NCBI GenBank assembly: GCA_029551145.1
Contig: JAKPGA010000044.1
Coordinates: 1 to 64,000, forward strand
Source of the DNA: Thermotogota bacterium
GTDB taxonomy: Bacteria > Thermotogota > Thermotogae > Thermotogales > DSM-5069
Direction of reading: 5' to 3'
Length of the DNA stretch: 64,000 bases
Positions 8,618 to 18,326 of the stretch are shown piece after piece (the first letter of the stretch is position 1; every line of letters starts with the position of its first letter). A model generated the notes under the pieces. It was not told the DNA's origin and ran no database searches. It saw only the letters and a program-made list of their open reading frames with translations. The position numbers and the translations under genes are program-made.

Positions 8618-9776
8618 CGCGCGCATTGTTTTGAACAAAATCAAGAGAAATTACCACCCGTGGATATATTCAACGGAGATATCGAGGATAGACGGAGAAT
8701 TCGAGGAAGGACAGCTTGTCGATGTTTTTCTCCAAGATGGTAAATTCTTCGGGCGTGGGTACATAAACACGAGATCAAAGATAACTGTCCGACTTCTGAC
8801 AACTCAACCAAAGACTGACCGCCAGATCGTGGAGGAGAGAATCGAGCAGGCGATAAAGAGACGTGAACAGATACTCAACTCTGAGCATGCCTGTAGATTG
8901 ATCTACAGTGAATCCGATTGGCTCGCGGGTTTGATCGTTGACAAGTATGACTCATATTTGGTAATCCAGATCAATACCCTTGGCATGGAAAAACTAAAAG
9001 ACATGGTTGTGGGAGTTCTACTGAAGAAATTCGACGTGGCAGGGATTTATGAGAAATCAGATTCCCCCGTGAGATCAAAGGAAGGATTGAATGAGGTTTG
9101 TCAATGGCTTTATGGCACGGGACCAGAGGTGATTTTTTATCGATCTGAAGATCTCACACTTGCCGCAGATTTGAAGGGTCAGAAGACCGGAGCCTTTCTG
9201 GATCAAAGGTTCAACGCGAGGGCGATTCTGCCATATGCGAAAGACAAGGTGTGTGTGGATGTGTTCGCATATACCGGCAATTTCGCTTTACATTTGTTGA
9301 AATACGGCGCGAAGCACGTGAAGCTGATTGATTATTCGGAACGTTCTTTGCAGATCGCGGAGCAGTTGTTGAAAATGAACGGCTTTGGGGGACGGTATGA
9401 ACTGATCAATGAGAATGCCTTTGATTGGCTCAGAAGGGAATCTTCACAAGAGAAATACGATCTTGTTGTGCTTGATCCACCTTCTTTTGCAAAATCTGCG
9501 AGCTCAAAAATCTCTGCCCAACGTGGCCACAAAGAGATAAATCTTCGAGCGATGAAGTCGCTTAAAAAACCGGGAATTTTGGTCAGTTCTTGCTGCACAC
9601 AAGTTTTGTCGGAGCAAGATTTTGAGGCAGTTTTACAGGATTCTGCAGATGATTGTAAGGTTCAGGTGTGTATACTTTACAGAGGATCTCAACCGGCAGA
9701 TCACCCGGTTTTACTTGATATACCCGAGACAAGGTATTTGAAATTCCACATAATGCAGATTTGGAGGCGAGGTTGA
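8613..9776 (+). CDS. Class I rRNA methyltransferase, RlmI/YwbD family (PUA + SAM domain)
   Basis: A SAM-dependent 23S rRNA cytosine-5 methyltransferase of the RlmI family. It has an N-terminal PUA domain (HPWIYSTEI), a central EEHI domain, and a Rossmann methyltransferase core: FAYTGNFAL for SAM binding, LDPPSF for the catalytic loop and SCCTQ with the catalytic-type Cys. The first ordinary start is TTG 8631, but it has no ribosome site and would cut the first PUA strand. ATT at 8613 lies after GAGG (8605-8608); the residues from there (SARIVL) align with the SVRLVL that follows the initiator Met in E. coli RlmI. I therefore propose ATT 8613. The stop overlaps the next start (TGATG). Confidence 0.88.
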   Translation: MSARIVLNKIKRNYHPWIYSTEISRIDGEFEEGQLVDVFLQDGKFFGRGYINTRSKITVRLLTTQPKTDRQIVEERIEQAIKRREQILNSEHACRLIYSESDWLAGLIVDKYDSYLVIQINTLGMEKLKDMVVGVLLKKFDVAGIYEKSDSPVRSKEGLNEVCQWLYGTGPEVIFYRSEDLTLAADLKGQKTGAFLDQRFNARAILPYAKDKVCVDVFAYTGNFALHLLKYGAKHVKLIDYSERSLQIAEQLLKMNGFGGRYELINENAFDWLRRESSQEKYDLVVLDPPSFAKSASSKISAQRGHKEINLRAMKSLKKPGILVSSCCTQVLSEQDFEAVLQDSADDCKVQVCILYRGSQPADHPVLLDIPETRYLKFHIMQIWRRG

Positions 9777-10969
9777 TGGATATTTCTATCAGGGCGCATC
9801 AAGCACCTGCAAGTCCCATAAGAAGATTGATACCCTTTGCGGAAGAGGCGGCAAAGAAGGGTAAGAAGATCTATTATTTGAACATCGGACAACCCGATAT
9901 TCCAACTCCGAGCGTTTACTTTGAATATGCAGAGGCTTACAAGCCGAAGGTCGTAGCTTATACTCACTCTGCGGGCCTCTTAGAGCTCCGCGAGGCCTTC
10001 ACAAGGTACTACGAGAGATTCGGTGTACGTGTCTCTTCATCTGAGATCATCGTAACAAACGGTGGAAGCGAAGCCGTCTTGTTTGCGATGGCAGTTGTTG
10101 CGGACCCTGGTGATGAGATACTGGTTCTTGAACCTTTTTACGCTAACTATGCAGGTTTTGCAGCACAGCTCGGGATAAAGTTGGTACCAGTTAGAACCTA
10201 CCCAGAAGATGGCTATGCAGTACCTGAAAAGAGGGCGTTCATTGAAAAAATAGGTCCAAGGACAAAGGCAATAATCTTCTCGAATCCTTGTAATCCAACG
10301 GGTGCGGTTTACGATGAAAAGCAACTTGAGACGATTGCTGACGTTGCCCTTGAGAAAGATCTGTGTATCATTTCCGATGAAGTCTACAGAGAATTTACCT
10401 TTGATGGGTACAAAGCCTTGTCGATGATGACTTTCGACAAAGTTATTAACAGAACAATCGTGGTGGATAGCATTTCCAAGAGGTACAGTGCCTGTGGCGC
10501 GAGAATCGGGACCTTCTTGACAAAAAACAGAGAGTTTTATCAAGCATCTCTCAAGTTCGCCCAGGCGAGACTCTGTCCTTCGATGACATCTCAGTATGCC
10601 ACAATTGGACTTTTGGGTCTTGATGATAATTACACAGAACAAATAAAGCGAGAATATGAGCAAAGAAGAGACGCTGTCTACGAAGAATTGAAGAAGATAG
10701 ATGGTGCCGTTTTCAAAAAGCCCCACGGTGCTTTTTATGTCTCCGTGAAGCTGCCAATAGACAACGCTGAGACCTTTGTAAAGTTCATGCTGTCTGAGTT
10801 TGAGGTCGACGGCAAGACGACGATGGTGGCACCGCTCGATGGCTTTTACGCCACACCCAACGCCGGATTGAATGAAATCAGAATTGCTTATGTGCTTGAT
10901 CAAGACAAGCTTCGCGACGCTGTGAGGATACTTGCCCTTGGTCTAAAGGCATACTCAGAAAAGAGATGA
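9776..10969 (+). CDS. Class I PLP-dependent aminotransferase (AspC-like)
   Basis: A fold-type I aminotransferase, probably an aspartate or branched-chain/aromatic enzyme of the Thermotoga family. Visible are YYLNIGQPDIPTP near the N-terminus, FSNPCNPTGAVY for substrate carboxylate and PLP binding, DEVYREF, and the PLP lysine in SISKRYSACGARIG. Length 397 matches the family. The frame extends upstream to TTG 9761, but ATG 9776, which overlaps the preceding stop and follows GGAGGCGAGG, is the likely start. Substrate choice is not determinable here. The unusual SACGARIG segment after the lysine is typical of a subgroup in Thermotogae and Clostridia, as far as I recall. Confidence 0.92.
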   Translation: MDISIRAHQAPASPIRRLIPFAEEAAKKGKKIYYLNIGQPDIPTPSVYFEYAEAYKPKVVAYTHSAGLLELREAFTRYYERFGVRVSSSEIIVTNGGSEAVLFAMAVVADPGDEILVLEPFYANYAGFAAQLGIKLVPVRTYPEDGYAVPEKRAFIEKIGPRTKAIIFSNPCNPTGAVYDEKQLETIADVALEKDLCIISDEVYREFTFDGYKALSMMTFDKVINRTIVVDSISKRYSACGARIGTFLTKNREFYQASLKFAQARLCPSMTSQYATIGLLGLDDNYTEQIKREYEQRRDAVYEELKKIDGAVFKKPHGAFYVSVKLPIDNAETFVKFMLSEFEVDGKTTMVAPLDGFYATPNAGLNEIRIAYVLDQDKLRDAVRILALGLKAYSEKR

Positions 10970-10972
10970 GAA

Positions 10973-12415
10973 ATGACACAGATGTTGAGATATGGCACTC
11001 TTTTTGCCATAGCCACGATGATCTCTCGAGTAACAGGTTTACTCCGAGACGTTCTGCTTGCACACAAATTCGGCGCGGGCATAGAGTTTGATGCTTACGT
11101 GGTTGCGATTTCCTTTCCGTTTTTACTCAGGCGAGCCTTTGCCGAGGGCGCGATGACTTCGGCTTTTGTACCTTTGTACAACGAGAAGAACAAGAGCAAT
11201 GAATTCGCCTCATCGGTTATCACAGTACTTGGAGTCGTTACTGTCTCGTTGACTCTTCTGATTGAGATCTTTCCACAGATTGTGCCCATGCTTTTGTCGA
11301 GTGGTGCCGGCGAACAGACTAAGAGATTGACGATCTCTCTGGCCAGAATAAGTATGCCCTTTGTGGTTTTTATTTTTCTGTGGGCTGTACTCTATGCGAT
11401 TCAAAATTCCCACAATATTTTCTTTATCCCAGCGGTCTCGCCTACGCTGATGAATGTTGGTGTGATCTTAGGCACATTGTTCGCAAATGTCTTTGATACC
11501 AGAATAGTCGGTCCCACTGTGGGTTTCACCCTTGGCGGGTTTTTCATGTTCGTTTGTTTAGTTCCTGGAGCAAGAAGGGTTGGATTCAAATACAAGCCCA
11601 GCTTTGAAGGCATTCAGGAATTCTTGAAATTGTTCTTCCCAGCTCTTTTGGCTATGACTGTTTCGGAATTCAACGTTTTGATAGATGTGAACGTGGCTTC
11701 TTTGCTTGGACCCGGCAATGTATCAGCAATGCAGTATGCCAACAGATTCTACCAATTACCTTTTGGTGTGTTCGGTGTTGCGATGGCAACCGTAGTTTTG
11801 CCAATGATGGTGAATGAATCTGAGCAGTTTGAAAAACACCTTTTTGACTCTGTGAAACTTTCGCTTTTTTTGACGATACCATCGATGATGGGTTTGATGA
11901 TTCTAAGTGAGAGATTGATTGCCCTTGTCTACCAACATGGGGCTTTCACCCATCAGGACACAATCACAACAAGCACAGTCTTGTTTTATTACTCAATAGG
12001 TTTACCACTTTACTCGATCATGGCTGTTCTTTCAAGGGCTTGCCATGCAAAAAAAGACATGAGGACACCATTCAAGGCAACGCTTATCTCTTTTGTGGTT
12101 AATGCCATACTGGATTTTGCACTGGGATTATCGCTTGGCGTGGCAGGAATCGCCGCAGCAACATCTGTAGCGGGCTTTTGTGGGATGCTTTATCTTGCCT
12201 ATAAGGTCAAGCCAAAATTGGACTGGTTTCACACAGCCAGAATACTTGGTGCATCAATTGTCATGGGAGTTGTGTTGTTAGTTTTGTCTTTTTATTACAA
12301 CTCAAGGCTTTTCACCATTGTTCTTGTGTTGTTAGGCATGGCTATTTATATGCTGATGTGTAAGGTTCTTCGAATCTCAGAGCTTGAAGAACTCTTCAAA
12401 CTTGTTCGCAGATGA
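10973..12415 (+). CDS. murJ: Lipid II flippase MurJ (MviN)
   Basis: Flips lipid II, the peptidoglycan precursor, across the cytoplasmic membrane. The 480-residue protein is almost entirely membrane spanning, consistent with 13 to 14 helices. The N-terminal MISRVTGLLRDVLLAHKFG and the following RRAFAEGAMTSAFVPLY are the MurJ hallmark with its essential charged residues. The gene begins 3 bases after the aminotransferase stop. Its 3' end overlaps the convergent Memo gene by 20 bases, so the two operons must share a termination zone with no free space between them. Confidence 0.95.
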   Translation: MTQMLRYGTLFAIATMISRVTGLLRDVLLAHKFGAGIEFDAYVVAISFPFLLRRAFAEGAMTSAFVPLYNEKNKSNEFASSVITVLGVVTVSLTLLIEIFPQIVPMLLSSGAGEQTKRLTISLARISMPFVVFIFLWAVLYAIQNSHNIFFIPAVSPTLMNVGVILGTLFANVFDTRIVGPTVGFTLGGFFMFVCLVPGARRVGFKYKPSFEGIQEFLKLFFPALLAMTVSEFNVLIDVNVASLLGPGNVSAMQYANRFYQLPFGVFGVAMATVVLPMMVNESEQFEKHLFDSVKLSLFLTIPSMMGLMILSERLIALVYQHGAFTHQDTITTSTVLFYYSIGLPLYSIMAVLSRACHAKKDMRTPFKATLISFVVNAILDFALGLSLGVAGIAAATSVAGFCGMLYLAYKVKPKLDWFHTARILGASIVMGVVLLVLSFYYNSRLFTIVLVLLGMAIYMLMCKVLRISELEELFKLVRR

Positions 12416-13235
12416 AGCTCGCGTACCCCACCACTTGGGCTCTGTCACCTGTGACATCTCCGCTTGTTGCGTGCTTCAAAAGCTTGGGTTTATCAAAAGA
12501 CTTCATGAACAGCAGAGCTGCAATTGATGACAAACCACACATCGTTATCTTTTGTTTTGCGACCGCCGTGTAAAGACCTACAGGGTCCTTGTCTACTATC
12601 TTTTGTATCGCGGTCTCATCTTTCTGTTTTGTTATTTCCTGACTCTCGTAGTGATTCAAATCTGTGGAGAACACAAACAGAGTTGATGAGTACCTCGCAG
12701 CGATAGCATCCAAGCCCGCGGCAATCTTCTGACACACATTTATGAAAACCGGAAAAACGGATATTGGAAGTATCTTGAACTCTGTGAATAGATACTGCAA
12801 AAAGGGTAATTGCACCTCAAGTGAATGTTCGTTCATATGAGCCTCGTACTCAACAAGAGCTTCGTCACAGTTTTCCAGAAATATCTGTGCCGCATCTTCG
12901 CAGACTTCGAGAGCTCCAAGGGGAGTCAGCCACTCTCCACGATCCCAGACACCGATTTGTGAACCAAAGCCCGTGTGATTTGGCCCAACGAGGACCACAA
13001 GATCAGGTTTTCCTGACTTTGCAACCTGCACATACGCGTGAGCAGCCACCGGACCACTGTAGATATAACCTGCATGTGGTACTATAACTGCCAAGTTCTT
13101 TTCAAGCGGTTTATCGGTTTTGTCTGGAAGATACCCAGGTCCAAGTGGTGATAAAAAGCATTCTTCAATAGAATCTTTTAGCCTAAAAGTCGAACTGGGG
13201 TAGAAACTTCCAGCTACGACAGGCGATCTTTTCAT
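12396..13235 (-). CDS. Memo family protein (AmmeMemoRadiSam system protein B)
   Basis: A 279-residue Memo homologue, structurally related to class III extradiol dioxygenases. Characteristic features are the start MKRSPVVAGSFYP, the metal-site histidine in VPHAGYIYSGPVAAHAY, LVGPNHTGFG, and the later FSTDLNHY. In many genomes Memo sits with AMMECR1 and a radical SAM protein; here neither partner is visible. Instead it is the last gene of the type IV pilus operon, with its ATG overlapping the secretin stop by one base, an arrangement I recall from T. maritima as well. The biochemical function in bacteria is unknown. Confidence 0.9.
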   Translation of the reverse strand: MKRSPVVAGSFYPSSTFRLKDSIEECFLSPLGPGYLPDKTDKPLEKNLAVIVPHAGYIYSGPVAAHAYVQVAKSGKPDLVVLVGPNHTGFGSQIGVWDRGEWLTPLGALEVCEDAAQIFLENCDEALVEYEAHMNEHSLEVQLPFLQYLFTEFKILPISVFPVFINVCQKIAAGLDAIAARYSSTLFVFSTDLNHYESQEITKQKDETAIQKIVDKDPVGLYTAVAKQKITMCGLSSIAALLFMKSFDKPKLLKHATSGDVTGDRAQVVGYASFICEQV

Positions 13236-16200
13236 CAATCAATCACCTTCGCAGTGATGAAGATCACCAATTCACGTTTGTCTGTATCCTCGCTCTTGGT
13301 TCTGAATAGTTGCCCAATGAATGGCAGATCTCCGAGCACCGGTACCTTTGAGTATTTCTGTTCCTGTGTTTCTCTGATTAGACCACCGATCACCAACGTG
13401 TCTCCATTGTTTATAATCACATTTGTTTGAGCCTCGCGCGTGCTCTCACCAGGTATATCTATATTCGGATAGTAGGTTGGCTTACTGACCTTTGTAAAGA
13501 CGACAAGATCAATCGTTCCATCGCTTCGCACATACGGGGTTATTCTCAGTTCTATACCTGTGTCCAAAAAGTTCACGATAATATTGCCCTCGGCATCAAC
13601 TGTTTGATACGGTATCCTATCTCCGATCAGTATTCTTGCTTCCTTTCCACTACTTGTAACGATCCTTGGGCTTGCCAAAAGACTATCCAAAGTATCTGAG
13701 TCATTTGCCTTAACTGTTGCAGTCAATGAAGCGTTCGGTAAGAAAGAAAGCAGCCTTTGATAGTCAAACATATTTATGACACTTGTTGTAATGCTCAATT
13801 CTGATCCATTCAGGTTTATCTCTGGAACTGCTGAGGAAGGTAAAGATAGATTGAAAGAGAAGGATCTTTCAAGATTTTTTATGAGCGATCTGTCCACAAG
13901 TCTTGCTTCGATCTCAACCTGTTTCAAAGGTTTTGAAATGTCTTGTATCATACCTTCGATTTGCTGCATGTTTTCTTTTTTCAAACCTGTTATTATGATC
14001 AGGTTTTTCAGATCGTCTACATAGACCTTCCCACCGTAGAACTCAACCAGAGATTTAACTCGATCGAGGTTGTGCGGAAGTGTGTATACGAATTTCTGTT
14101 CCGGTGTTGTATCTACTACGACCACTGGCTTAGGTTTGATGAAGGCTACCACGTTTTCGGTTTCGACGAAAGCATATCCGTACTGCTCTTGAATGAGTTT
14201 CTCAAACTGCTCCCAGTTCAAAGAAGACACATTCATCGTTATGTTTTCAGAAGGTTTGTTGACAAAAACAAGTGAGATTCCCAGCTGTTCGACTACTGCA
14301 GATATGACATCTTTCAACGGTTTATCATCGCATTTTATTGAAATCGTTCCATCAGAATTCTTCTTTATCTGAATTGGTTGTGTCTCTACCTTCTGTTTCT
14401 CAGTCTTTTGCTTTATCGTTTGATGAAATCTCTCGTATTCTGCAATTGCCTTTTCCACGTCTTCAAACACACCGGAAAACACAACTATACCAAGCTTGGG
14501 ATATGCGTTGATCACTGTGCTGTTGCCTATGGACTCCAAGAAGCTCTGGAATTCGTCAACGGGTATCTCTTCTCTGTATTCAAGAATCTTTGCGACTACT
14601 TCAGCCTTTTCCTCAACAATCCTTGGCAGAGTTGCTTGGAGTTGTTCTATCAGCGTCTGAGCCTTTTCTACAGATTTCTTGTCACCTTGAAGGATCAGCA
14701 CTTGGTTGGCTGTGTATGTCTCTACACCTGTCAGCTTGCCAAGGATATTCGTCAACTCTTGAGCTTGAAAGCCTTGTGGAATTTGAATCATCACATATGT
14801 TTCCTCTTTTTGCAATGAGTTTCTGATTCTCTCTATGAACTGCTCGGCTTGATCTATTTTCTCCTTCTCTCCTGTCAATACATAGAACAAATTGGTCGCA
14901 TCTACGTCAACTTCGTACAGCTTTGAGAGTATCAATCTTGCATCTTCCAAGCGAAAACCGTTTACCAAAGGAACAAGTCTTACAATCTTCTCCAAAGGAA
15001 CAGGTTTCACCGAGAGATATATTTTCATGATCTCTTCGACTGCTTTCTCCAACTGTTCTTGATCGTATGAAGAAATCATCACTAACCCAAGTGATTTCAG
15101 ATTTGCTTCCACTCTAACATTCATTGTGTTTTCAATGAGTGTTCTCATTTCAGAGTAAACCTGCTCATCGAGCCTAACATTGACAGCTCTCACAAATCTG
15201 TCTTTGACAAAACTCTTAAGGAAGGTCTTTGCCTTGTTCAAATCCTCTTCTGAACCCGTGACCTTGAGAATGTTTTGAACACTGGTGCTTTCTATTCCGT
15301 ATATCTGATTCAGTATCTGTGATACCTGCGATGCTGTCTGCTCGTCGCTCAGGAAAAAGACCTCAGATTGCTTCAGTGTATAAAAGAAACGGGTCAATTC
15401 AGATGCAACGCTCTTGATAGCCTCTCGGATCTGAGATGGAGCTATGATAAACAAACCTTCCTGCAGTTCAACGAATCGAGACGACGGCACACCGAAAATT
15501 GTGCCGACAGACGAAACAACCCTCTCTTGGATTTGCTTAGGGATACTGAGTGACTCTATTTGGGCTGGACCCGTGAAACCAAAATCCTGCAGGATTGCTT
15601 CCGAAAGCTGCAATTGACTTTCTGAACCTTTGACTTCCAAAACGCCAAAAGGCAACTCAATTACCTGAAGGCCAATTGCCTGGAGTATACCAGATGCTTC
15701 CTGCGGGAAGATCACCTTGAATTGTTTTGATACGATCTGTGGTTGAGTTTCAACTGTCTGCGTCGCTTGAACGGTAGGTATTTCGGCTTCAGTTCTCCTG
15801 AATCTTTCTTCCAGTTGAGACAGATAGCCCACGACAGTCTGAACTGTCTTGGAATCACCAGAGATTATGAACTTATCCAGCCCTTCAACCAAGTTGAATT
15901 CAAAATTGTAAACGTTTTTCAACGAGCTGAGAAGTTTTTGAGCATCTTCGACTGGCACAGTCACCGTAATCTCTCTTGTAATCGAAGGTGGTGCGACCGA
16001 GAGTATCTTTGATATCAGTTCCTGCTCATATGTGTCGCCATACACAAACAACACGGCTTTGTTTGGCAGATAGCTCATGACTGTTGTTGGAGAAAGGATT
16101 TTTTGGAGTTTTTCGACGATATCCTGATCTTTGACTTCGTAGATGCCCCAAAACTGGGCAAATCTGTTTGAGATCTCACTCTTCGTACCTATGTGTAGGG

Positions 16201-16792
16201 TTCCATCCGGCATGTAGCTGTAAGCAAGCGGTTCAGAACCGACTCGGACTGTCAGAAGAATATTTCTCAAAGCTTCTTCAGGTGCCACATTTGACAACTT
16301 CAGCGCCAGTCTCACCGGCTTCACTGATTCGGAAAGAACCACGTTCATTTTCAGCTCCTCTGCGAGGAATTTCACCGCTGTCTCCAAATCGCTTCCAGCC
16401 GTCAGGACCAGATCAACACGTTTTGCGGAACCCTGAAAGGTCACCTTCAAAGTCTTTCCTGTGATCTCAACCGATGGCTCTGCGGGCACCAGAAGCTGGA
16501 AAAGCACCAGTGAGCCCTGGTAAGTGCCTATGGCTCTCAATGAATCGACGGGTCCATATGCCACAGGCAAGAAGAAAGGAGAGTTCGCAAGGTTCGCATT
16601 CTTCAAATGCACCGAGATCAGTGAACCAGCAGCGTTTTTCTCGACAAAGACGCTGTTCTTATCCAAATTGGCATTGGTTTCGATCTGAAAGGTTACTTTA
16701 CCGTCTTCGAACTTTGGGACAATACCGACTATATCGCTTGCTATCAGAACAACTGTGAGAAATATCAACAACAGGGCGAAAATTCTCTTCAT
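13235..16792 (-). CDS. Type IV pilus / type II secretion secretin (PilQ/GspD-like), very large
   Basis: Forms the outer-membrane (toga) gate for a type IV pilus or related secretion machine. The protein begins at ATG 16792 (MKRIFALLLIFL, a signal peptide) after GGGGGAG; the open frame runs on to 16858 without support. At 1185 residues it is far longer than typical PilQ (about 700). The extra length is a run of similar periplasmic modules, seen as repeated KA...I..L.......V... secretin N-like units between residues 280 and 850. The C-terminal secretin domain is clear, with GLIRETQEQKYSKVPVLGD and LPFIGQLFR before the final strand FITAKVID. It follows the pilM-N-O-P-like genes in one operon. 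Confidence 0.93.
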   Translation of the reverse strand: MKRIFALLLIFLTVVLIASDIVGIVPKFEDGKVTFQIETNANLDKNSVFVEKNAAGSLISVHLKNANLANSPFFLPVAYGPVDSLRAIGTYQGSLVLFQLLVPAEPSVEITGKTLKVTFQGSAKRVDLVLTAGSDLETAVKFLAEELKMNVVLSESVKPVRLALKLSNVAPEEALRNILLTVRVGSEPLAYSYMPDGTLHIGTKSEISNRFAQFWGIYEVKDQDIVEKLQKILSPTTVMSYLPNKAVLFVYGDTYEQELISKILSVAPPSITREITVTVPVEDAQKLLSSLKNVYNFEFNLVEGLDKFIISGDSKTVQTVVGYLSQLEERFRRTEAEIPTVQATQTVETQPQIVSKQFKVIFPQEASGILQAIGLQVIELPFGVLEVKGSESQLQLSEAILQDFGFTGPAQIESLSIPKQIQERVVSSVGTIFGVPSSRFVELQEGLFIIAPSQIREAIKSVASELTRFFYTLKQSEVFFLSDEQTASQVSQILNQIYGIESTSVQNILKVTGSEEDLNKAKTFLKSFVKDRFVRAVNVRLDEQVYSEMRTLIENTMNVRVEANLKSLGLVMISSYDQEQLEKAVEEIMKIYLSVKPVPLEKIVRLVPLVNGFRLEDARLILSKLYEVDVDATNLFYVLTGEKEKIDQAEQFIERIRNSLQKEETYVMIQIPQGFQAQELTNILGKLTGVETYTANQVLILQGDKKSVEKAQTLIEQLQATLPRIVEEKAEVVAKILEYREEIPVDEFQSFLESIGNSTVINAYPKLGIVVFSGVFEDVEKAIAEYERFHQTIKQKTEKQKVETQPIQIKKNSDGTISIKCDDKPLKDVISAVVEQLGISLVFVNKPSENITMNVSSLNWEQFEKLIQEQYGYAFVETENVVAFIKPKPVVVVDTTPEQKFVYTLPHNLDRVKSLVEFYGGKVYVDDLKNLIIITGLKKENMQQIEGMIQDISKPLKQVEIEARLVDRSLIKNLERSFSFNLSLPSSAVPEINLNGSELSITTSVINMFDYQRLLSFLPNASLTATVKANDSDTLDSLLASPRIVTSSGKEARILIGDRIPYQTVDAEGNIIVNFLDTGIELRITPYVRSDGTIDLVVFTKVSKPTYYPNIDIPGESTREAQTNVIINNGDTLVIGGLIRETQEQKYSKVPVLGDLPFIGQLFRTKSEDTDKRELVIFITAKVID

Positions 16793-16805
16793 CTGAGCTC
16801 CCCCC

Positions 16806-17273
16806 TTACCTAATTGTATACAGATTTCCTGTTTGTAGATCAAGAACAGCCACAGCAAAACTTGTCACATGCAAAATCAGATATCTGTTATCCAAAACAT
16901 CGTCTGGCGATTTTGTATATGTGCGTGCACCGTCGCTCAACAAGATGAATCTATCAGTTTCTCCTTTTATGTATCCTGAGAATTTGTAGTCTGAAAGAGG
17001 CTCTATTGATGATAACATGTTCATGTTCAACTTTTCTCTGTCAAAGTTCAATGCGTAGGGCTCAAATAGATCTACTTTCTCTATGTTTGTGCTGAAGGCA
17101 TTGGATATCTTTTTGATGTCGTCAACCGATAACTTTCTTCTCAACGGCAGTATTTGTTGAGGCGTTTGAGCCACAGGTGATTTCGCCCCCTTCCCGTAGA
17201 AGAACAGAAAATAAATCGCTACGCCCCAGATACAGACAAGTAAGATCAGAAGCACAACAATTCTCTTGTTCAT
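16806..17273 (-). CDS. Pilus assembly protein, PilP-like by position
   Basis: A 155-residue protein with a single N-terminal membrane segment (residues 4-27), a short Pro/Gln-rich linker (TPQQILPL) and a small periplasmic domain. Its place between the PilO-like gene and the secretin is the place of PilP, which links the inner-membrane PilM-N-O complex to the secretin. Sequence similarity to PilP itself is weak by eye: there is no lipoprotein Cys, and the C-terminal GYIKGETDRFILLSDG piece could be a small beta domain. Its start overlaps the end of pilO by 4 bases. Confidence 0.72.
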   Translation of the reverse strand: MNKRIVVLLILLVCIWGVAIYFLFFYGKGAKSPVAQTPQQILPLRRKLSVDDIKKISNAFSTNIEKVDLFEPYALNFDREKLNMNMLSSIEPLSDYKFSGYIKGETDRFILLSDGARTYTKSPDDVLDNRYLILHVTSFAVAVLDLQTGNLYTIR

Positions 17274-17734
17274 TCGACCATCACACCCGTGAGGACCATC
17301 TTGAAGTTGACTGATCCTTCATTTGTTACACCAGGAACGTCGATCGGGACCTTCAGAGTGTTTGTCGCGCTCATAGATTTGACATTCACATTTGCAGAAT
17401 TCAAAATCCTCGTGAGTATTTGTGAAAAATCGTCTGAGGCGACTTCTCCTGATAGAACATATGTGCCATCTTTTTCAACGGAGAAACTTACATTCAATTC
17501 TTGTGCCAGTTCTTTAATCTGGCTCAGTTTGATCTTCGGTTCGATAGTTTTTTCTAACAGATCGACGTATTCCCTTTTGGCTGTGACATTTTTGTCATAT
17601 TCCAAGAGTCTTATCAATTCGCTGTCTATTTTCTTGACCAGCGTATTGAATCTGAGATAATCATAAACATCAAAATAGGCTGCCAAGCCAACGAAAATCA
17701 ATACAGCCAGTAGGATCGCAAATTTGCGTGGCAT
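17270..17734 (-). CDS. pilO: Type IV pilus assembly protein PilO-like
   Basis: A bitopic inner-membrane protein: one membrane helix near the N-terminus (AILLAVLIFVGLAAYF), a coiled-coil stretch, then a ferredoxin-like periplasmic domain ending in a beta strand (FKMVLTGVMV). PilO pairs with PilN to align the pilus motor with the secretin. The open frame begins at GTG 17746, but ATG 17734, one base after the pilN stop and preceded by GGGTGG, is the better start (154 residues). Confidence 0.82.
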   Translation of the reverse strand: MPRKFAILLAVLIFVGLAAYFDVYDYLRFNTLVKKIDSELIRLLEYDKNVTAKREYVDLLEKTIEPKIKLSQIKELAQELNVSFSVEKDGTYVLSGEVASDDFSQILTRILNSANVNVKSMSATNTLKVPIDVPGVTNEGSVNFKMVLTGVMVE

Positions 17735-17735
17735 C

Positions 17736-18326
17736 CTATCGACCACCCTGGATTATAGTTTTCATCAATCTCATTGAAAGGAAGCTCATCGATGTGTCAT
17801 ATTCAGTCAATTTGTTCACCTTGTAACCAAGTTCCACGAGTTTTCGCACGATTTTCTCTGCAGTTGGCTCACTTTCAGGTTGGTAGAGCTCAAAGAATGT
17901 TACCAGGAATTGACCATCGAAATTGATCTGTGAAAGCATCATCCAATCGTTTTTGTCCTTGCTCCAAAGTTTTAGAACTTCTTTGAGATGGTTGCTGCCA
18001 TTTGTATAGTTAACCATATGTGCTTCAAGTTGGTCTATTCTGTCTTGCAACTTTCTACTCAGCGTGTTCAGGTTCTGGTTTTGTAAGACAATGCTGTTCA
18101 GTTGATCTTTGAGTCCAGATGTTTTCAAATCTATCTTATATTTCTGCAAAACATAACTGTGTTGTGATCTCAGGGAGGCTATCACAGACTGTTTGTAGAA
18201 TTCTGTTGTGAATCGAACCGCGAGAACTGGGGATATCAAAGCAGCAACGAGTACCAGAAAAGACGACAGCTTCAGAACCTGCTTCTTACGCTTGTACAAG
18301 TTTATTTTTTCCAAACTCAGCACCAC
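17736..18326 (-). CDS. pilN: Type IV pilus assembly protein PilN-like
   Basis: A 196-residue inner-membrane protein. The N-terminal cytoplasmic peptide LEKINLYKRKK corresponds to the PilM-binding INL motif of PilN; one membrane helix, a long coiled coil (residues 50-95) and a periplasmic domain follow. The 5' end overlaps pilM by 41 bases. The exact start is unclear: GTG 18326, GTG 18323, CTG 18320 and TTG 18314 are all in frame, and the GAGGGG site fits CTG or TTG better than GTG. The PilN identity rests on the INL motif, topology and gene order. Confidence 0.82.
   Translation of the reverse strand: MVLSLEKINLYKRKKQVLKLSSFLVLVAALISPVLAVRFTTEFYKQSVIASLRSQHSYVLQKYKIDLKTSGLKDQLNSIVLQNQNLNTLSRKLQDRIDQLEAHMVNYTNGSNHLKEVLKLWSKDKNDWMMLSQINFDGQFLVTFFELYQPESEPTAEKIVRKLVELGYKVNKLTEYDTSMSFLSMRLMKTIIQGGR

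Noticed and set aside
10037-10903. 288-codon open frame antisense to the aminotransferase
   Set aside because: Fully inside a well-supported gene, no recognisable domain.
16793-16858. Upstream extension of the secretin frame
   Set aside because: A signal peptide and GGGGGAG site fix the start at 16792; the extension lies in the pilP-like gene end.
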